A DNA stretch of 64,000 nucleotides from Ceratothoa steindachneri (taxonomy: Eukaryota > Arthropoda > Malacostraca > Isopoda > Cymothoidae), in assembly GCA_963969495.1 (NCBI GenBank), contig OZ018317.1, positions 219,423,691 through 219,487,690 on the forward strand. The letters run 5' to 3'. The translations under genes were made by a program, and so were the position numbers. Under the pieces are notes generated by a model. It saw only the letters and a list, made by a program, of their open reading frames with translations, made no database searches and was not told where the DNA came from. Positions 1 to 11,787 of this stretch are shown here, piece by piece. Numbering within the stretch: position 1 is the first letter of the stretch; the number at the start of each line of letters is the position of its first letter.

Positions 1-30
1 ATTGCGTCCCGTAAAACAAAGAGGGTCACC

Positions 31-2472
31 ATGCCCAATGATGAAAAAAAAAAACATCTCCCCTTAATTCCCCCTATAACAACAACGGAGCCGCCCTCGT
101 GCAGCTCCACAGAAAAGATGGAGGTTCCCCCCCCTGTGCTTGCGCAGGGGACCCTCCATACCTCTTTAACCGGAGAGGAGGCTTACTCCTCTCCTACGCC
201 TACGGGTGTAGGGGACTCCCCCTCACCCCCTTCTCTGGAGGTGCTCTCGGGCACCTCCCTATCTCCAGCGGCAGTCCCTCCTATGCTTTCTAAGGGGACT
301 GCCAAAAAAGCCAGCAGGCAGCCCATTGCCGACCGCCCCTCGTACAAGCGGCTCGGTAGGGCAAACCCCCTTAGGGGGGAGAGGGAAGCCAGGCCCCTTC
401 GGTCGCTTCCCTCAAAAGACCTGCTGGCAAAAATATTAAACCTTGCCGGGGTCAAGGCCTGTGCCTCCCCACTAAAGACTTATGACGCTGCCAAGGGGAC
501 CTGCGATGTCCTGGGAGGGGATGGCCAACTGGAGGCCCCTCCTGTGATAGACATGGTCCTTAAGGAAAACCAGCCTCAGACGGTAGGGCCTTCCATGGGG
601 GGGAATCCGGGCTTGGCGCCAAGCACCGAACCCGAATCCGCCCCTATGCAAGGTCCTCATCAAACGGCTGTGGATTCTCAGGCAGGACAAGGAGGGGAGG
701 AATCTCCTCCGGATGAATCCCCTGCGCCCACCGGCACCTTCTCCATTTCAGAGAAGGACCTGGCTGAGGCCGGTCCATCTGGCCTGGGGGCTTCTACCGG
801 CGGGGGTGAGAAGCGGGTTCATTCCCCGCCCTCCTCTCCTAAAAAGAAGAAAAAGACAAGAAAGACGAAAAAGACTCGGGGCTCCTCTACATCCGCGGGG
901 GCTGCGGGGACGGATGGGTCTGCTGCCAATTTGGTAGGCGACCAAGACAAGATCGGCAAATCCGGCCCCCCTACCGTCTCGTGTGCGGAGCCTCTGACCA
1001 AAACTAAGAAGAAGAATGCACAGGGCGGAGCCTCGATGACATCGGGGCCCCTCATTCAGAGGTTACCTGGCGTTTTCGAGCCCGCTGGCTTCAAACGCTT
1101 CCTCGTTATTCGCTCCACTGATGGCAACATGTTGTCCAAGGGCAACATGATCCATCAGAGGAGAGGATTAGCTAGTGCAATTGGCAGAGAGCTGAAAGAA
1201 ACCCGTTTCTCGGACGGGAGCCTTCTGGCGAATGCGGCGAATCCCGCCGAGGCGGCCAAGATAAGTGCTCTTCGGACACTTCATGGCACCCCGGTGAGTG
1301 TGACGCCGCACTCTACCATGAACTTTGTAAAAGGAGTAGTTTATGCGAGGGAACTCGTTGACTACTCCATATAAGACATCACCCTAGAGCTGGCCGACCA
1401 TGGGGCGGTCAAGGTCGAACGTGTGATGAGAAAACAGGGAGGGGCTTCGAGACCCACCCCTACACTCTTCGTCATGTTCGACTGTGACAAGCTCCCTGAG
1501 TCGGTGCGTGCCGGTTGGTACCGCTACCGCGTGAAGGCATTCGTGCCACTGCCGCGGCGGTGCTATTACTGTCACCGCTTCGGCCACACGAATCGATCAT
1601 GTAGACGTGCAAAATCGGGGTCACCCGAAGTCTGTGTAAATTGCTCCAAGGTCGCACACGATAAGTCCAAATCGTGTGTGGCCAAGTGTGTCAATTGCGG
1701 AGAGCCGCACCCTGCTTCTTCGAAGCAATGTGGTGCATATCTCCTTGAGAAAGAAATCCTGGCCGTTCAGGCCCAGGATCGACTCTCATTCCGCGAGGCT
1801 AAGGACTTGGTCCTGGCGCGCCCGGCTCTGCCTGGGACGTCATATGCCTCAATAGTTAGAAAAGCACCCTCTGCTCCTGGCCCATCCAGGCCAACGAGCA
1901 CGGTTGTTTCCGCGCCCATTCGGAGCCCTTCTGCGGGCTCTACTACACCCGGGCGCTCCCCTGGTAGAGCTGGTGGCAAAAAGGGTTCACACCCAGCCCC
2001 GGCTAAAACCAGGGCTCCCCCCTCTTCCCCCAGCGTGACCGTTTCCCGTAAGGCGAAACGGCCACGCGCCTACACAGAGTCGTTAGACTCACAGGAGGCA
2101 ACATCCCTGAAGATGGTCGCTAGGCCATCTTCCGGGGTTCCTAAAGCTCTTCCCCGAAAGGAGGACAGCAACAAAGGAGCTTCGGCCCCTTCGCCCACGC
2201 CCCGAGGTGGAGCGAGTGGCTCGGAGACGGTGGTTCCTCGAAAAGAGGGCCCCCCGCCTCCCAAGCCGAAACGCCCGCCTAAGGTTTCGAGGCGGAGGGA
2301 GGAAAAGACTCGCATGGCGAGCCCAACCTCCCCCAATAAGTCCTCAAAGGCGACAGCGCCTTCAGCGCTTTGTCCGGCTAACAGCGCCCGGGGTTCTGCC
2401 CCCGGGAAGCGTACGGCCATTCCCGTGAGGGTCTTCAATTCGAGGAGGGCCCCCGCGTCTCCTCCGAGCTAG
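31..2472 (+). pseudogene. LINE copy A ORF1 (gag-like RNA-binding protein), one in-frame stop
   Basis: Starts at ATG 31 (MPNDEKKK). The first ~290 residues are Pro/Ser/Gly-rich with a basic run (KKKKKTRKTKKTR). A conserved domain follows (FEPAGFKRFLVIRSTDG... to ...LADHGAVKV), and then three zinc knuckles: CYYCHRFGHTNRSC (CX2CX4HX4C), CVNCSKVAH... and CVNCGEPHPASSKQC. The tail is Ser/Pro/Lys-rich. A TAA at 1372-1374 stops the frame. Other copies have GAA or GAG there (for example 33581 and 41611), so this is a single G-to-T change, and the same frame reopens to 2472. Full length would be 813 codons. The product would bind the element RNA. Confidence 0.9.
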
Positions 2473-5400
2473 GCCTGGAGGGCATATTCCTTCAATGGAA
2501 TTGCCGTGGACTCCGGGCCAACTGGGAGGAGCTGCGGAGGCTCGTCTCGTCCCGTTCCCCGTTAGCTATTTTTTTGCAGGAGACCATGCTAGGCGCGTGC
2601 CCGCTGCCTGCCCTCCCGGGGTATAAGGGTCTTGCGACCCCACCACCGCGGGATGGCCGGGCTGGGGGATGCGCGGTTTACACCCGGCATGATGTCTCCG
2701 TTCTTCCTTTCTCTTTAGATACCTCCTTTCAGGCAGTGGCTGTGCAGCTTCACCTGGATAGGAGGTATACTATCATTTCTGCGTACATTCCACCGTCAGC
2801 TGACTTCGACGCGGGGGACTTCCGCCGCGTCGTGGCACGGTTGCCGAGGCCCTATCTCTTGCTTGGAGATCTGAACGGCAGGCATCCTCTCTGGGGAGAT
2901 TACTCCATAAATCCCAGGGGACAAGTCCTTGCCAATCTGATCGAAGAGCTTGAGATGGGTGTCCTAAACGTGGATGAGTTTACGCATCACTGTCCGAGAA
3001 CCGCTTCATTTTCTTGCCTTGACCTATCTTTGTGCTCTTCGGATGCACAGCCTGATTTTGATTGGGGGGTGGTCGATGACCTCCATGGTAGTGATCACTT
3101 TCCCATTCAAATATCCTTTTCAGGGCAACTGCCGCCTGAGAGACCACCTCGGTGGTGCTTGGCGCGGGCGCGGTGGCCTGCATTTCAGGAAATGACTGAA
3201 TTCTCTATCTCAGTCGAGGAGTTTAGGTCGGTAGATGAGGCCGTTGAGTTCTTCTCCGGCAACCTCATCGCCGTGGGCCTGACTACTATTCCTAGGACGT
3301 CTGGCCGTTTTGCACGCCGACCACTCCCATGGTGGTCGGCCGAGTGTGAGACGGCCCTCAAACAGAAGCGTTATGCCTACATGCGCTATAAGCGCCGCCC
3401 GAACAATTTCACTGTCGCTGAATTTCGTCGGGCTAGGGCTAGGTTCCGGTATATTTCGAAGCACGCCCGCCGCTCTTCTTGGCGGGCATACGTGTCTTCA
3501 CTTAACGGGAAGACCCCTTTAGCTGAGGTGTGGAAGCGAGTCAAAAGGATTCGGGGCAAGTTTTCGCAGGACCCCCCTCCCGTTCTCCAGGAGAATGGGA
3601 CCGCAATCTCGGACCCCGCGTCCGTGGCGGAATCCTTAGCGACCGCTTTTTCCGCATTCTCTAGCCGTGACGCTGCTCCGCCAGCATTCAATGCACGTCG
3701 TGATGTCGCGGAAGGCCGCCGTCTGGACTTTACCTCCAGAGGCGGAGAACCCTTTAACGACAAGTTTACTATGAGTGAGTTGCGTTCCGCTCTCGCTTCG
3801 TGCGCGGACACCGCCCATGGTCCGGACGATGTCCCGTACGCCATGCTTCGACACCTGGGTGAGCGAGGCATGGCCTTTCTGTTAGATTTGTTCAACAGGA
3901 TCTAAGTGGAAGGTCTTCTCCCAGACTCCTGGCGAATCGCTACTGTGCTCGCCTTTCGCAAGCCGGGGAGAGATCACTCTACTCCGACTGGTTTCCGCCC
4001 AATCTCTCTAACCTCTTGCGTGTGCAAGTTGATGGAGAAATTGGTAAATGTTAGATTAGCCTATTTCCTGGACAGCGGAGGCTATCTGTCTTCTGCACAG
4101 TGCGGCTTCCGTAAGTTCCACTCCACGTCGGATGCTCTGCTCCGACTGGAAAGTGCCGTCTGCGAGGCTTTCCTTCGTAGACAGCACTACGCCACGGTGT
4201 TTTTTGATCTGGAGAAGGCCTATGATACCGCATGGCGATACGGTATCATGGAGACTCTCCACACGATGGGGGCGAGGGGACGCCTCCCAATGTTTATATC
4301 TGAATTTTTGCGAGATCGTCGATTCCGCGTACGGGTGGGGGGAGCCCTCTCTGCCCCAAAGGAGCAGGAAGAGGGTGTCCCGCAGGGAAGTGTCCTCAGT
4401 GTCACACTCTTTGCCCTGAGCATCAACGGCATCACCTCGGTGCTGCCAGAAGATGTTCTCGCTACGCTCTACGTGGACGACCTTTCGATCTCTTTTGGCG
4501 CGGCCCAGATGCCAACTCTGGAGCGTCGACTCCAACAGGCATTGCACCGCGTCTCTCGCTATCCCGAAGCGCACAGGTTTCGGTTTTCTTTGGCCAAGAC
4601 TAAGGTGGTGCACTTCTGCCGCCATCCACGGCTTCACCCCGACCCAGATTTGTTTCTTAATGGGGTGCACCTGGATGTGGTTGAGTCGCACCGTTTCCTT
4701 GGTCTTGTATTCGACCGACGCCTCACCTGGGAGGCTCATATTCGCAGCCTTAGGGTCTCTTGTACCCGCTATGGACATTCTCCGTTCCGTGACGTTCAGC
4801 GCTTGGGGCGCTGATAGGGCTACCGCCTTACTTTTTTATCGATCCTTTGTTCGCTCGAAGCTCGACTACGGATGCGAGTTTTATGCATCCGCAGCCGAGC
4901 GTTTATTGCGGAAGGTGGATTAGATCCACCACACCGGCCTTCGCCTTGCGAACGGTGCCTTCCGCACTTCCCCCATTGAGAGCCTGTTGGTCAAAGGGGG
5001 TTCCACCCGCTCTGCGCCGCGTGCAGTGCATCACTCGCCTGTACCCGCGAGCCCCGCGCCTCCCTCAGTCGCCAACAGCTCTCACTGCATCCGCAGCTGA
5101 TCTCGACGGTGCCTATGCCGCCGAGAGACGCCAGTCATACCCTGAGCCCTTTGGGTTTAGGGCCAGGAAACTCCTTCGAGAGGTAGATATAGCTCTCGGG
5201 CCGGTGGCGCCCCTGGTTCTGCCCAGGACGCCACCCTGGAGGGTACCACATTTGGCTATTTGTCGCCACGCCTCTGCTCCCAAAGCTTGTACTGCGCCGG
5301 GAGTATTGCTTTCGTCCTTTTTGGAGCACACATCGTGTCACGCTGAAACCGTGCCAGTGTATACGGATGGCTCCAAGTCCCAAGAGGGGGTCGGCTTTCA

Positions 5401-6193
5401 CGCCGTATCCCCTCTGTTTGAAGTCAGCGGGGCTCTACCAGGCGCTGCGTCTGTCTTCACGGCCGAGCTGGTGGCAATACACCACTCGGTACGGGAGATT
5501 ACGCGACGTGCCCGGTTCGGAGACCGGATTGTGATCTATAGCGACTCACAAAGCGCCCTGAGTGCTCTCGGGGCATTGGAATCTCCGCATCCCCTGGTTC
5601 GCGAAATCGGTGACGCCACGGTTTTGGCGAGCCGGGCAGATGTCGAGATTATCTTCTGCTGGGTTCCTGGACATGTAGGAATTGCAGGGAATGAGCGCGC
5701 CGATGAGGGCGCCAAAGAGTCCGCGAGGACTCTGCGACCGGACCAGCGTTTCGCTCTTCCTCACACTGACTACATGGCAGGAATACGGGCAGCTCTTCGG
5801 ACTGCTTGGCAAAGAAGATGGGAGACGGTCGAGGGGAACTTAAAGTTGCGTGCCATTGCGCCGCGACTGTTCCCATGGACCTATCCCCCAATGCCGCGGC
5901 GGCTTCAGGTTGCTTTCTGTCGTCTTCGAATCGGACACACTCGTGTGACGCATCTCTATTTGATGGAGCGCTCGCCTGCGCCCTATTGCAACGACTGCGT
6001 CGTCCCCCAGACTGTTCGGCACATTCTTGTCGAATGTCCCAGTCTGGGTGATCTTCGCGCACGATACCTGTCCCGGTACCGGGATGGGCGGGGTCGCTAC
6101 CGCCTGTCCCTTGTACTCTGGACGAGTGCGTGCACCATGACTAGTGGACTTATTGTCTTTTTGGGGGAGGCTGGCCTTCTCCATTTCATTTAA
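2382..6193 (+). pseudogene. LINE copy A ORF2 (endonuclease, reverse transcriptase, RNase H), broken
   Basis: Endonuclease: LQWNCRGLRAN near 2487, FLQETM, LLGDLNGRHPLWGD, GSDHFPI near 3090. RT: HGPDDVPYAML, FRPISLTS, FFDLEKAYDTAW, GVPQGSVLS, LYVDDLSI near 4470. RNase H: VYTDGSKS near 5360, TAELVAI, YSDSQSAL, WVPGHVGIAGNERAD. A C-terminal zinc-like motif, CNDCVVPQTVRHILVECP, lies near 5990. Damage: TAA at 3903-3905 (other copies have TGG), a 2-base loss near 4770 that shifts the frame, TAG at 4921-4923 (TCG elsewhere), and a net 5-base loss near 4995. The frame opens at 2382 and overlaps ORF1 by ~90 bases in the -1 frame. No in-frame ATG precedes the endonuclease; the first is at 2586. Confidence 0.9.
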
Positions 6194-6317
6194 CCCAGTT
6201 TAATTGTTGTTGTTTTTGTTATGGTTTTTGTTATTGCTTTTTTATTGTTATTGTTATCTCTTTTTATTGTTTCCTGTTTAATTTTTAAAGTATCCTAGAA
6301 CTAGGCTGTTTGTTTAC

Positions 6318-6346
6318 GGCGACTAATGCCTAAGTCGGCAGTCGCC
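6318..6346 (+). other. Conserved 3' UTR hairpin of the dominant LINE (copy A)
   Basis: GGCGACT at 6318-6324 pairs with AGTCGCC at 6340-6346; inside it GCC pairs with GGC around a 6-base loop. The same structure recurs at the 3' end of other copies, just before the A-rich tail. It is a candidate for recognition by the element's own reverse transcriptase during target-primed reverse transcription. Confidence 0.75.
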
Positions 6347-6440
6347 AGATAGCCCCTTAATTAAAAAAAAAAAAAAAAATCCTGAGGACAACGAAGAGTT
6401 CTACCAAGAATTTGAGCACCAGCTGATTGAAAACCTCTAG

Positions 6441-6780
6441 CCCACAGATTTGTGGACTATACGACGTTTTGGAGGAGGCTGGCCACCACCCCTTTATTTG
6501 ACTGGTTTTTTTTTGTTTCTTTGTAGGTCGCATGTTTCTGCGGGCCTGCCCGTAACGCCGGAGCGCGGTTCCTTCTTGCCTTTTTGCTTTATTTTCTTAT
6601 TTTTTTTAGCCTCTGTCCTTATTATTGTTTAGTTATTTACATTTTATTTGTTTTTTTATTTGTTTTTAAATATAGTCGCCTCTAAGACCAAGTAACCGAG
6701 CGGGGATCCTAAAACACTCAGCAGCACAGGTTCCGTAATTAACGAGGGACGGAAACCACCCTCGCCCGCCTAACGGAAAA
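6441..6780 (+). mobile_element. 3' end fragment of the dominant LINE family
   Basis: From 6450 the sequence reads gtggactatacgacgttttggaggaggctggcc and matches the last codons of ORF2 and the 3' UTR of copy E at 38803-38890, including ggtcgcatg...ctg. The terminal hairpin is lost; an atagtcgcc remnant is at 6674. Just upstream (6383-6440) a short stretch codes EDNEEFYQEFEHQLIENL, which belongs to some other element and is not classified. Confidence 0.7.
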
Positions 6781-6789
6781 ATTCCCACA

Positions 6790-7740
6790 CTGCAGAGCTG
6801 AAGGAAAGTACGTAGACGTGGTACTACGACATGTACAAAAGGTCTTCGACAAGGTTTGGTTGAGAGGCCTTCAATACAAGATCTTGAACCTCCAGCTGAA
6901 CCCAGTCCGAGAAAGGGTTCTCTGTGATTACATCATAGATAGAAAAGCCAAAATCATGATCGAGGCCTATAGAGGACCCAAATTCAACTCGAGGTGGGAG
7001 TTCCACAAGGTCTGAGTCCGCTGCTGTACCTCGTGTATACACAAGACCTTCCTGCACCAATGCTGAAGGAAATGATGTATCTGCAGTTCGCAGATAACCT
7101 GAGACATATCGTCTCCATTTTCTATAGGAAAGCTGGAGTTCAAGAAATAGAGACAGCTGCCGAGATCGACAATATCAATACATACGAGAGAAAATTGAAA
7201 ATAAAGACCAACTAGCAGAAATTCAAGATCCTCCCAATAAACCGCCGGAAACTCGACGACAACCTCTACCTTACTCCGACGATGAAAAAGTCCTGGGTTC
7301 ACGTATCAACGTATCAGGAGAACTGAGCAAACCTTATAGGTTCAGAAGCTTCACCGCACAGACCAAGAAGAAACTATACACTGGCCTGATACGCTCCGTC
7401 CTAGTGTACCCGGCACTGTACCTTCTCAGGACGATGCAGAAAGTACAAATAAAGCCACCTTGCTAATAGCTGGTGCAAGAAGGATCGACCATATTAGGCA
7501 ACAGTCATGCACGAAAGAGCAGGGCTAAAGCTGATCAATATGGAGATGCAAATGTTGGGGAGAAGAACCTAAAAACGTTGTGACCATTCCACAGCAGAGA
7601 CAAAAAGTCGATGCAAGAATAACATTTACAAGCGGAAGAATCTGCGGAAGAGAAAAATTGAACCTAAACTCAGAGGAACAAAGCCCAATACACGAATTAA
7701 GGAAGACTAATAAGAAAATCAATAATAATAAAAAGGCCAA
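6790..7740 (+). mobile_element. Relic of a second LINE family: reverse transcriptase fragment
   Basis: Broken frames code DVVLRHVQKVFDKVWLRGL (RT motif A region), VPQGLSPLLYLVYTQDLPAP (motif B) and MYLQFADN (motif C, catalytic Asp pair reduced to DN). Thumb-like sequence follows (VYPALYLLRTMQK). Frames switch at about 7000 and again after 7215, and stops are frequent. The closest match by motif is the Jockey/I group of non-LTR RTs. The 5' end is truncated at about 6790. The end runs into an A-rich tail and the (AT)n tract at 7829. Confidence 0.7.
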
Positions 7741-7825
7741 GTGCCCAAACTAATTTATAAAAATAAAAACAAATGGCATAAGTTTGCTAAAAAGTACTTT
7801 TAAGGCTTGAAAGCCACGACGGAAG

Positions 7826-7828
<3 letters not shown>

Positions 7829-7911
<83 letters not shown>
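7829..7911. repeat. (AT)n microsatellite, about 41 units
   Basis: An uninterrupted TA dinucleotide run separates a plus-strand LINE relic from a minus-strand LINE ORF1 relic. Length may be unreliable in assembly. Confidence 0.95.
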
Positions 7912-7915
<4 letters not shown>

Positions 7916-9720
7916 TATAGTTGGGTGCGCTCCCTGCCGTTTCTTTTTTTCCTGTATTCGGTGTCCGTGATTGTGTGGAAGCAGTCCGTGGTCAGTTTTA
8001 TCATATTTTGAGCGAGAGCATTCTCAACCTGCCGCTCCGGAACCTCATCTGAGCATTCATACTTGTATCTTCCGGTCCTAAGACCTTCAGCTACTTCACT
8101 ATCGGTTGGGAAGGGAGCCGACTCGGGGGCATATAATTTGAGGTTGAAACCTCTCGCGTGATAATTTAGCTGGTGTTCCCTCCCTCGTGATGAGGAGGTT
8201 GACCTTGGGCCACGAGTTTTGGAGGTTTTTCTCGCCCGTGGCGACCTGGTCTCCTTGGGTAGCACTGCTTCCTTGTTTGGTGTGTGATTTGGCGTGTTCG
8301 TTGTATCGGTGGTCTCTTTCCTGGGTGAAAGTGGCGCCTGTTTTGCTGTTTATGTTACCTTGGGTTTGTTTAGACGCGGATCGCGTGTGATGGCTATTTT
8401 TCGGTGCGGGCACTTTTTGGCAAGTTTCTTGTCACTGAGGGGCTACGCTTATTCGCATAAGCTCCTCTGAAGGTGGGTTGTCCGGAAACCACATCTCTTG
8501 CAGCCCGTTATTTACGAGCATGCGATTGACTTCCGTGGTAAAGGTACCTTGGCGTGTGATGTTGGCATTGTGCATATTAGATGCAGCACATTATTTTGGT
8601 TGAGTCTTCATTTTCGATGTGTGGGAATATATTTTGTTTGTTTGTCTTGGCAATGGCGGCTTTGGCTACTTTCGCATAAGTCAAATTGATCTTCTTCTCC
8701 TCTGTGTCGCGTTTTAATTGGATTTGTTTTTGAATTTCTTGTTTTTTGATCGGATATACCATAGGTATAGTCCGGTGAGGGCCTTCACAATTGAAACATT
8801 TGTGGGAGTTACTTTTAGGGTCGGGCAAAAAATGGTCGCGGCCAGCACAGATAGAGCATAGCGTAAGGTCTTTTACAAGGCAGGTGGAAATGGTGTGTTG
8901 CCGTACTTATAGCACCGAAAGCACATTTGTTAGTCGTGTCCTCGAATACAACCTTAAACACGTGCGTGTATTGCTTGAATTTGATAGCCTCAGCTACCTT
9001 TGCCCATTGGTGGTTCCGTTCAATTCGTTTTTAATATCCTCTGCCGAGTGGCTCCCGACCGAAGAGTCGAGGCACCTGCAGATTAGGTTACGGTGAGTTC
9101 TAATTTGTGGCGGTGTGGCCGGTTTCCTATTAATAGTCTTCAGGCATTCAATGGCTTTGCTTGAGGTCAAGGCTTCACAGTCGGCCTCCCTTACGCAAAT
9201 GGCCGAGTAACCATTTTGAATGTCGATAAGTCTAACCAGTGCAATGTATAATGTTCCGTAAACCTTTTCTAAAACCTTTCCTCTGTCTGGTTTTGGGCCC
9301 TCCGAGAAGACCCAGAGAGTGATGCAGAGAGTCTCCTTCATTTCCCCTGTATCCTATCGTAAGATAGGGGATGATATTATGATATGAGTATGTACATATA
9401 TATATATATATGTATACACTGAGGGACGGTTTAGAAAAAAAAGGGGGGGGGGAAATTAGTGGCCAAGGTTCAAGTAATTTTATGGAATTTTATCTTAATC
9501 TTTCTTACTTCGGGCCAGATGAGGTTCCGGTCCTTGTATCTAACGAAGTAGCGAAGATTTCGCCCTTCACCTTTCTTGATTGAATACCAGTAGTCCACTT
9601 TTCAAACGTATCGTGCTTTTTCACTTTACCCAGTTTTTATTATCACTACTCGAAGCGCGTCGCACAATTTCACTTTCACAAAAGGTCAGTTTGCAAAATT
9701 TTCGAAAATTTAGCACAGCG
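7912..9720 (-). mobile_element. LINE ORF1 (gag-like) relic on the minus strand
   Basis: Reading on the minus strand from about 9640 down, fragments code ETLCITLWVFSEGPK, a region ending ECLKTINRKPATPPQIRTH, then a zinc-knuckle-like HKCFNCEGPHRT near 8800, then a Lys/Gln-rich helix and TYAKVAKAAIA. The last piece (7912-8265) ends ALAQNMIKLTTDCFHTI. The order, N-terminal domain then zinc knuckle then TYAKVAK then C-terminal tail, is that of ORF1 proteins of Jockey/I-group LINEs. The frame shifts several times. No ORF2 follows on this strand, because the sequence runs into the (AT)n tract. It may belong to the same family as the RT relic at 6790-7740, which lies on the other strand. Confidence 0.65.
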
Positions 9721-9799
9721 GTACAACAGACTAGCTAAGGCAACCAAAGCAGTTAAGACCTAACAGAGTGGAAGAAAAGGATTTTTAAGGGGTATTTAT

Positions 9800-10945
9800 T
9801 TCACCTTGGATAAAGGTAACGGTAGAGGAAATAGGCCACTCATCTGAGTGGAATTATAAAATAGTTTTAATGTGCGATTCCAGCTTGTCGCTTGACTGTT
9901 GATGGCCGGCTTAGCTTCATTTATTAATATGGCTTCTAAAATGTTCAGCCTCGCATTATTAACCTCTTATCTTTTAATAATGGTGTTGTCAACGAGCATA
10001 TCTCTCGTTAGGTTAATATTATGGACACACTCCATATGATTCTTAGGCCCTCCGCTTTGTAGTTGCATTGTTAAACGTCTCGAAAGTGTAGTGGTTGTCA
10101 TGCCAATATATTTTGAGTTGTTATAAAGCTTACAGTCTTTATCGGGGCAGATAAACTCGTAAACTATGTTGGTTGACTTGAGATTCGAGGAGTTTAGGCA
10201 GCTGTTGTTCTCATCAGGACATTGCTGGCTTTTGTTTTATAATAGATGATGAGTTGGATTTTATCCGTTTGATTTTTAACCTTCATGTTACGGTTAATGA
10301 TTTCCTTGATGTTTTTTTCATCTATTTTATAGGCCGTGGACATCTGGTTTCTGTAATATACTTTGATGTTGTTGACTTCTCCATGATTACTTTGTTTTAT
10401 CTGCATGTTTGTAATGGTTATTTAAAAATGATTGGAGTTGTTTGTCAATCATGCTGTTTGAAAAAACATTATTCACGAGTATTTGTTTTACTCGTGCAAT
10501 CTCTTGGTGGAAAAGTTCCTACGTAGAGCAGCATTTATATGCTCGGCGGATGTATGAGCCGATTACGCTTATTTTATACCTTTCTGGACATTCACTCTCT
10601 GCATTGAGGCATCTTCCCATGTCCGTACTTTTCATATGTACTTTAGTGATGTAGCTGCCATTGATGTTTTGAACCTCAGCGTCCAAGAAAGGGAGTTTAT
10701 TGCCCGTGCTCAATTCATAAGTGAATTTTAGCACGGAGATCTCCTCAAAGTGGTGCTTGATGTTAACCAGATGTTCTTCGTTTCGGACGTTGATGTAGAT
10801 GTGATTTACGTATCGGCAATATGTGTGTGGCTTATTTTCCATGATGTCCAATAATCTCTCCTCAAGTTGACCCATGTAATAGTTGGCGAAGGTCGGCCCT
10901 AAGGGTGACCCCATAACCACTCCATCCACCCTTAGCGCCAACCTT
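9800..10945 (-). mobile_element. Penelope-like retroelement 1: reverse transcriptase and GIY-YIG endonuclease relic
   Basis: On the minus strand, 10941-10519 codes VDGVVMGSPLGPTFANYYMG, then YCRYVNHIYINV and KLPFLDAEVQ, the RT motifs of Penelope-like elements. The catalytic Asp pair is replaced by NH. Further down (10406-10080) a linker leads to VYEFICPDKDCKLYNNSKY and YIGMTTTTLSRRL, the GIY-YIG nuclease. A C-terminal tail (LNILEAILINEAKPAIN) ends near 9817. At least one frameshift lies near 10200. The N-terminal part of the RT is missing: at 10941 the sequence turns into an inverted copy of itself. Confidence 0.85.
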
Positions 10946-11048
10946 CGGCGACTATTACATGGGTCAACTTGAGGAGAGATTATTGGACATCATGAAAAAT
11001 AATCCACACACATATTGCCAATACGTAGGTGACATCTACATCAATGTC
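10781..11048. repeat. Imperfect inverted repeat from the Penelope-like RT
   Basis: The segment 10930-11048 read on the plus strand matches the reverse complement of 10781-10915 at roughly 90% by eye; both contain actattacatgggtcaact. It codes the same RT stretch in the opposite direction, with QYVGDIY where the other arm has RYVNHIY. The arms meet near 10920. Confidence 0.85.
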
Positions 11049-11787
11049 TAATAAAAGGAGCCATGGTTAAATTTTTATAAATTTTCTGAACTTCGCCAAT
11101 TATAATCATTTTAAAAAGGAACTCTAAACTAAATTTCCTTCCCTTCAAAATATCACGTTGCTAAAATATAGTTATAGAAGAAGAAATATAAAAATAATTT
11201 TTCTGAACCTTACCATTTGTTATTCTGTGTTTTTTTTTTAAATTCACAAAATTTCGATACTTATATTTATTTCTGAACTACACCATTTTGTTTTATGATA
11301 TTATAAAAGAATTATTAGAAATAACTATGTTAAAAAAACATAAGACATAACTAAACTAAGATGAAATTATTATTCAAATACTCAATAAAATCCCTTTCTT
11401 GAATTATAGAGTTAGTGATGATGATGATGATATCAGATATTTATTAGAGAAAGAAGATGACAGAGCTGGTCTGCAACCTCAGCAAGCAGGTGATAACACT
11501 CGTGGTTCTAAAAGACAAGAAAAATATATACGTTTACCAAAATTTAAAGAAAGCTAGTGATGCCCTTTTCACCTGCGCAAATCTACTAAACTTTTCACCT
11601 CGATCATATCTACTACACAATACTTCACTTATTCCATTAGATCAGATCAGATGTATATGCATATACATGGTGGGGCGTGGGAACTTCCTTTTTTAAAAAG
11701 ATAACTAAAAACAGTACACGTTTATTTCAATTCTTTGCCTGTCACACAACATAGATTTAATTTTATATAGTTTTAAAAAGAATATCA
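11049..11787. other. AT-rich intergenic/intronic sequence
   Basis: I see no gene or clear element here. There is a short (GAT)n tract near 11418. Confidence 0.6.

Larger units (their letters stand above)
1..6380 (+). mobile_element. LINE copy A: nearly full-length I-group-like non-LTR retrotransposon, 5' end cut by window
   Basis: The copy has ORF1 (31-2472), ORF2 (2382-6193), a 3' UTR with a hairpin (6318-6346) and an A-rich tail ending near 6380. The 5' UTR seen in other copies (for example 62206-62724) is missing because the window starts here. An RNase H domain after the RT, zinc knuckles in ORF1 and an AP-type endonuclease at the start of ORF2 place it in the I superfamily (family knowledge); the exact clade needs a tree. 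It is the least damaged copy: one stop in ORF1, and two stops plus two small deletions in ORF2. It serves here as the reference for the other copies. Confidence 0.9.

Noticed and set aside
2440..2460. GGGCCCC as a -1 slippery heptamer in the ORF1/ORF2 overlap
   Set aside because: The heptamer is not in the required phase relative to ORF1.
9817..9880. Second hammerhead ribozyme near the end of Penelope-like element 1
   Set aside because: A GAAA with a preceding hairpin is present, but no CTGANGA core lies in position.
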